This document shows positions 60,044 through 64,000 of a DNA stretch of 64,000 nt, one piece after another. The stretch covers positions 1 to 64,000 of the forward strand of contig JAEWHK010000077.1 in the NCBI GenBank assembly GCA_023387815.1, given 5' to 3'. This DNA is from Pseudomonadota bacterium (GTDB taxonomy: Bacteria > Pseudomonadota > Gammaproteobacteria > Burkholderiales > Burkholderiaceae_B). The first letter of the stretch is position 1. Each line of letters starts with the position of its first letter. The position numbers were made by a program, and so were the translations under genes. Under the pieces are notes generated by a model that was not told the DNA's origin, made no database searches, and saw nothing but the letters and a program-made list of their open reading frames with translations.

Positions 60044-61756
60044 TTAATCGTCTTTAGCTTGGTCAAGCTTTGCCTTGAGCAAAGCACCCAGGTTAGTCGT
60101 ACCGGAAGAAGCACTGGTATCGCTCATGCGTTGCAGTGCGTCTGCAGTCTCAGCATTATCACGTGCCTTGATCGACATCTGGATAGAACGTGCCTTGCGA
60201 TCAACGTTCAGGATCATGGCTTCGATATTCTGGCCTTCTTTCAGAACAGTGGTCGCATCTTCGACACGGCCGGCTGAAATTTCGGAAGCACGCAGGTAAC
60301 CTTCAACATCCAGTGACAGCGTAACGACGGCACCTTTGGCTTCAACAGACTTGATGACTCCAGGAACAACTGCACCTTTGTCGTTCGTTGCAACGTAGTT
60401 GTTGAACGGATCGCCTTCGAGCTGTTTGATACCCAGAGAAATGCGTTCTTTGTCTGTGTCGATCGCCAGAACGACGGCATCGATCTCATCGCCTTTCTTG
60501 AAGTTGCGAACAGCTTCTTCACCGGAATCTGTCCAGGACAGATCAGACAGGTGAACCAGACCATCGATACCACCAGGCAGACCAATGAATACGCCGAAGT
60601 CGGTAATGGATTTGATTGCGCCATGAACTTTGTCACCACGTTTGAAGTTGGTGGCAAAATCTTCCCATGGGTTGGCACGGCACTGTTTCATGCCAAGTGA
60701 AATACGACGACGGTCTTCGTCGATTTCCAGAACCATGACTTCAACTTCTTCGCCCAGGCTGACAACTTTGCGTGGATCGACGTTTTTGTTGGTCCAGTCC
60801 ATTTCTGAAACGTGTACCAGACCTTCGATACCGGTTTCAACTTCAACGAACGCACCGTAGTCGGTCAGGTTGGTCACTTTACCGAACAGGCGTGTACCTT
60901 GTGGGTAACGACGTGCCAGACCGACCCAGGGATCTTCGCCCAGCTGTTTGACGCCCAGGGATACACGGCTCTTGTCCTGATCGAACTTAAGAACCTTGGC
61001 CTGAACTTCCTGACCAACGGACAGAACTTCGGATGGGTGACGAACACGGCGCCATGCCATGTCGGTAATGTGCAGCAGACCATCGATACCACCGAGGTCG
61101 ACGAATGCACCGTAATCGGTGATGTTTTTGACCACACCGGTAACCACGGCACCTTCCTGCAGATTTTCCAGCAGTTTCTGGCGCTCTTCGCCCATGTTCA
61201 CTTCGAGAACAGAGCGACGTGACAGCACGACGTTATTACGTTTACGATCGAGTTTGATAACCTTGAACTCCATCGTTTTGCCTTCGTATGGCGTTGTGTC
61301 CTTGACAGGACGCAGATCAACCAGTGAACCAGGCAGGAACGCACGGATGCCGTTAGTCATCACAGTCAGGCCGCCTTTCACTTTGCCAGTGATGGTGCCG
61401 GTAACCATTTCGCCAGACTCAAGGGCTTTCTCGAGAGACAGCCAGGCTGACAGACGTTTTGCGCGATCACGGGACAGGATGGTGTCGCCGTAACCGTTTT
61501 CGAGTGAATCAATGGCAACGGAAACGAAGTCACCTTCGTTAACTTCCAGTTCGCCCTGATCATTCAGGAATTCTTCGATTGGGATGAGGGACTCGGATTT
61601 GAGACCCGCATTTACTACGACAAAGTTGTGATCTACACGGACCACTTCGGCTGAAATCACTTCACCGGATTTCATATCCTGGTTTTGTACACTTTGTGCG
61701 AACAGATCGGCAAAGCTTTCGCCACCAGTGGCGTCTTGTAAAGAAATGGATGACAT
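60044..61756 (-). CDS. rpsA: 30S ribosomal protein S1
   Basis: 570 residues with six S1 OB-fold repeats; repeat landmarks are DYGAFVDLGGIDGLLHITDMAW, DYGAFVEVETGIEGLVHVSEMDW and DFGVFIGLPGGIDGLVHLSDLSW. Binds mRNA and promotes initiation on structured leaders. The start MSSISLQDATGGESF (61756) is chosen over a GTG at 61801; a small hairpin (gaccg/cggtc) lies between the two in the leader, where S1 autoregulation would act. Order cmk-rpsA-ihfB is standard in proteobacteria. Confidence 0.96.
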   Translation of the reverse strand: MSSISLQDATGGESFADLFAQSVQNQDMKSGEVISAEVVRVDHNFVVVNAGLKSESLIPIEEFLNDQGELEVNEGDFVSVAIDSLENGYGDTILSRDRAKRLSAWLSLEKALESGEMVTGTITGKVKGGLTVMTNGIRAFLPGSLVDLRPVKDTTPYEGKTMEFKVIKLDRKRNNVVLSRRSVLEVNMGEERQKLLENLQEGAVVTGVVKNITDYGAFVDLGGIDGLLHITDMAWRRVRHPSEVLSVGQEVQAKVLKFDQDKSRVSLGVKQLGEDPWVGLARRYPQGTRLFGKVTNLTDYGAFVEVETGIEGLVHVSEMDWTNKNVDPRKVVSLGEEVEVMVLEIDEDRRRISLGMKQCRANPWEDFATNFKRGDKVHGAIKSITDFGVFIGLPGGIDGLVHLSDLSWTDSGEEAVRNFKKGDEIDAVVLAIDTDKERISLGIKQLEGDPFNNYVATNDKGAVVPGVIKSVEAKGAVVTLSLDVEGYLRASEISAGRVEDATTVLKEGQNIEAMILNVDRKARSIQMSIKARDNAETADALQRMSDTSASSGTTNLGALLKAKLDQAKDD

Positions 61757-61959
61757 TAAAAAATTCCCGGGACCGTGACGGTCTCCTGGCCTTAAAAACA
61801 CGCTTTGGCAGAACAGCCTGCCGCGGCGGAGTGAAAAAATCTTTCGCTGAACAACAAGCGAAAGCCCTGAAAAATCAATGGTGAAACACTAGATTTACCC
61901 TTGCTGACACCATTGAATAAAAAACCTGGCTGTTAACTGACGATCAAACACGTTGGTGA

Positions 61960-62670
61960 TCAAATCCGGTCTTTGATTTCGGCCCGATCTGACACACGGC
62001 TTTGCCAGTGTGCCAGGATACAATCTACTGTCTGGTTGATATCCAGATTCGAGGAATCAACCACAATTGCATCCTGAGCAGGCTTAAGCGGTGCAACTGA
62101 CCTGTTCTGATCACGATCGTCGCGAGCCTGCAAATCTGATAATAGGTCGCCTAGGTTAGCAGAAAAACCTTTTTCGATCAACTGGTTATAGCGTCTTTGG
62201 GCTCTCGCAGCGACGTCGGCGATCAGGAAAATCTTGAGCGGCGCATCAGGAAATACGACCGTACCCATATCGCGGCCGTCGCAGACCAGCCCGGGATGCC
62301 TGCGAAACGCCCGCTGGCGCTCCAGAAGCGCGTCGCGCAGCGGTGTGAGGGGTGCAATTCTGGACGCCAGCTCGCCGATCTGCTCCTGGCGCAGGCTTTC
62401 GGTAACATCGTCGTTGTCCAGCAACACTTTTCCGTTCAAAAATTGAATATCCAGCCCTCTGGCAATATCGGCCAGGGCCTGTTCGTCGGCGTGGCTGACG
62501 CCTTTTTTGAGCGATGAGAGCGCGCTCAGGCGATACAGCAGGCCACTGTCCAGGACAGACCAGCCCAGTGCGGCTGCTACCCGGGCCGCCACCGTACCCT
62601 TGCCAGAAGCCGTTGGGCCGTCAATGGCAATGACGGGTATCGAAGCGGTGGGATTCGCTGTGCTATTCAT
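61960..62670 (-). CDS. cmk: Cytidylate kinase
   Basis: 236 residues: P-loop IAIDGPTASGKGTVAARVA (about 15-33), LDSGLLYRL, VCDGRDMGTVVFPDAPLKIFL with the Asp-Arg-Asp substrate motif, and the lid RAQRRYNQL. Phosphorylates CMP and dCMP. The ATG at 62670 overlaps the aroA stop and stands 5 nt after AAGGGG; an ATG one codon earlier is also possible. Confidence 0.95.
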   Translation of the reverse strand: MNSTANPTASIPVIAIDGPTASGKGTVAARVAAALGWSVLDSGLLYRLSALSSLKKGVSHADEQALADIARGLDIQFLNGKVLLDNDDVTESLRQEQIGELASRIAPLTPLRDALLERQRAFRRHPGLVCDGRDMGTVVFPDAPLKIFLIADVAARAQRRYNQLIEKGFSANLGDLLSDLQARDDRDQNRSVAPLKPAQDAIVVDSSNLDINQTVDCILAHWQSRVSDRAEIKDRI

Positions 62671-64000
62671 CATTTCCCCTTTTCCTGCGGATTCACCAAG
62701 GAATCGTAAACTGCAAAATAATCCGGAAAGGTCTTGCTCACGCAATCGGGATCAAGAATGGTGATTCCCACCGGTCCGAATGCGGCCAGCGAAAAGCACA
62801 TGGCCATACGATGATCATCATAGGTGCCGATGTCTGCAGATTGCCATTGCGCCTCGGCGGGCGGTGTGATCCGAATCCAGTCCGGCCCCGATTCAACTGT
62901 TGCACCCAGCTTGACAAGTTCCGTATGCATGGCATGAATTCTGTCTGTTTCCTTCACTCGCCAGCTGCCGATGTTGCGCAGTGTGCAGGGACCATCGGCG
63001 TAGAGCGCCAGCATGGCCGCTGTCATGGCCGCATCGGGAATCAGATTGAAATCCTCATCGAAGGCAGGCAAAGGCAATTCGCTGACACTGGGTTGACGGG
63101 ACGAAATCAGACTTTGATCCTCATAACGAATCTGCCCGCCCAGTTTTTCAATGAAACGCGCAAATTCGATGTCGCCCTGGATACTGTCGCGACCAATACC
63201 GTTAATCTGTACGGGCCCCTGTCCGATCAGGCCCAGTGCCAGAAAATACGAGGCACTGGAGGCATCGCCTTCCACGTGGATTTTACCCGGCGTCTGGTAA
63301 CGACAATCTGCACCGATGGTGAAGCGCTGCCAGCCGTCCTGACGAACCGTAACGCCAAAACGCGCCATCAGCTGCAGGGTAATCGAGATATAGGGGCGTG
63401 AAATCAGCTCGCCCTGAACCTCCAGAACGACGTCCTGTCCGGCGCCTGCTGCAAGCAGCGGTGCAACCATCAGCAAGGCAGTCAGAAACTGGCTGGAGAC
63501 GTTGCCCTGAATGGGAATTGGCCCGTCAATATGCAGGCGGGCCGGTGAAATCTGCAATGGCGGGTATCCTTCGTTTGCTTCGAAGCTGATATTCGCGCCC
63601 ACTGCCCTGAGCGCCGCGACCAGATCGCCTACCGGACGCTCGTGCATCCTGGGTACGCCATGCAGCCGATAAGTCCCTTCAGCCAGCGCAAGCGCCGCTG
63701 TGAGCGGGCGAAATGCCGTACCCGCATTGCCAAGAAACAGGTCGGCACGTTTATTCGGAAAATGCCCGATGCCGTGAACAATCACTTCATCGGGTCCGGG
63801 CTGCTCCAGCTGCAATCCCAGGGTACGCAAGGCACTGAGCATGACACGCGTGTCGTCGGAATCCAGCAGGCCTTCAATATGTGTGCTGCCTTCAGACAAA
63901 GCCGCAAGCAGAAGAACGCGGTTCGAAATACTTTTCGAGCCCGGCAACGACATTTGACCGCTGGCACGCGTGACCGGATGAAGATACTGTGATGACTTAC
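62670..64000 (-). CDS. aroA: 3-phosphoshikimate 1-carboxyvinyltransferase (EPSP synthase), N-terminus cut by window edge
   Basis: Nearly complete AroA, class I type. The frame remains open to the right edge, reading KSSQYLHPVTRASGQMSLPGSK, so MSLPGSK (63953) is internal and the true start is beyond 64000. Active-site segments include LPGSKSISNRVLLLAAL, GNAGTAFRPLTAALAL, RPVGDLVAAL, the Q in NVSSQFLTALLM, and DEDFNLIPDAAMTAAMLAL. Makes EPSP from shikimate-3-phosphate and PEP. Its last codons overlap cmk. Confidence 0.95.
   Translation of the reverse strand, partial: KSSQYLHPVTRASGQMSLPGSKSISNRVLLLAALSEGSTHIEGLLDSDDTRVMLSALRTLGLQLEQPGPDEVIVHGIGHFPNKRADLFLGNAGTAFRPLTAALALAEGTYRLHGVPRMHERPVGDLVAALRAVGANISFEANEGYPPLQISPARLHIDGPIPIQGNVSSQFLTALLMVAPLLAAGAGQDVVLEVQGELISRPYISITLQLMARFGVTVRQDGWQRFTIGADCRYQTPGKIHVEGDASSASYFLALGLIGQGPVQINGIGRDSIQGDIEFARFIEKLGGQIRYEDQSLISSRQPSVSELPLPAFDEDFNLIPDAAMTAAMLALYADGPCTLRNIGSWRVKETDRIHAMHTELVKLGATVESGPDWIRITPPAEAQWQSADIGTYDDHRMAMCFSLAAFGPVGITILDPDCVSKTFPDYFAVYDSLVNPQEKGK

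Noticed and set aside
63954..64000. aroA starting at 63953
   Set aside because: The frame stays open to the window edge with family-like residues (YLHPVTRASGQ), so the gene is cut by the window and does not start there.
1..64000. CRISPR arrays, insertion sequences and rRNA genes
   Set aside because: Scanned for regular direct repeats with unique spacers, transposase-like frames and rRNA segments; none seen. The tandem repeats found have no spacers.

Overview
The window reads as a chromosome segment from a betaproteobacterium of the order Burkholderiales, most likely family Alcaligenaceae (Advenella-like; the genus is an inference from gene content, no search was run). Pointers are four Bug/TctC-type periplasmic solute receptors, Burkholderiales-type trimeric porins, the rpsA-ihfB-lapAB-rfaE1-hldD-comEA-cysM block, and an FNR-type regulator facing a complete cbb3 oxidase cluster. 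Coding density is high and most genes have a recognisable family.

Layout. 1-1430: the start of an ectoine operon (ectR-ectA-ectB, minus strand, ectB cut by the window edge). 1.8-3.1 kb: a DUF2171 protein and a RES/Xre toxin-antitoxin pair with its own operator-promoter. 3.2-11.4 kb: a YdeP-like molybdopterin oxidoreductase, two MFS carriers, a D-serine/D-threonine-type PLP enzyme, a Gly-rich membrane protein of unknown function and a PDC-hydrolase-like amidohydrolase. 11.9-13.5 kb: an extended second-type IF-1, tRNA-Thr(CGT) and a low-density stretch with a small putative DNA-binding protein, a strong-SD micro-ORF and a truncated HicB, which looks like the scar of an old tRNA-associated insertion. 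13.5-25.6 kb: a CurA-like reductase, a SoxB homologue that has lost its metal-binding motifs, GST, MFS, AlkB, and a catabolic run (HTH/MmyB regulator, LysR, class III CoA-transferase, HMG-CoA-lyase-type enzyme, two Bug receptors). 25.7-36.8 kb: DHA2 and DMT exporters, MgtC, cysteine synthase, an exported argininosuccinate-lyase-like protein, tandem porins and an enolase-superfamily dehydratase. 36.9-46.5 kb: two more Bug receptors, a lipoprotein, tRNA-Leu(CAG), LysE, and a four-gene Liv-type ABC importer whose two permeases are fused.

46.5-54.2 kb is the respiratory island: fnr (plus strand) converges on ccoN-O-Q-P-G, a short FixH-like gene and a small membrane protein (all minus). Upstream lie ccoS and a CcoI-like gene that keeps the eight copper-ATPase membrane helices and the CPC motif but lacks the actuator, phosphorylation and nucleotide-binding domains. 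Perfect FNR boxes precede both ccoN and this gene. 54.2-64 kb carries housekeeping genes on the minus strand: cysM, comEA, hldD, rfaE1, lapB, lapA, ihfB, rpsA, cmk and aroA (cut by the right edge).

The items most worth a second look are the catalytically stripped CcoI protein under FNR control, the metal-less SoxB-like Tat substrate, the exported ASL-fold lyase, and five short degenerate tandem repeats (unit about 12 to 22 bp, a different sequence at each site) that lie in intergenic spacers.
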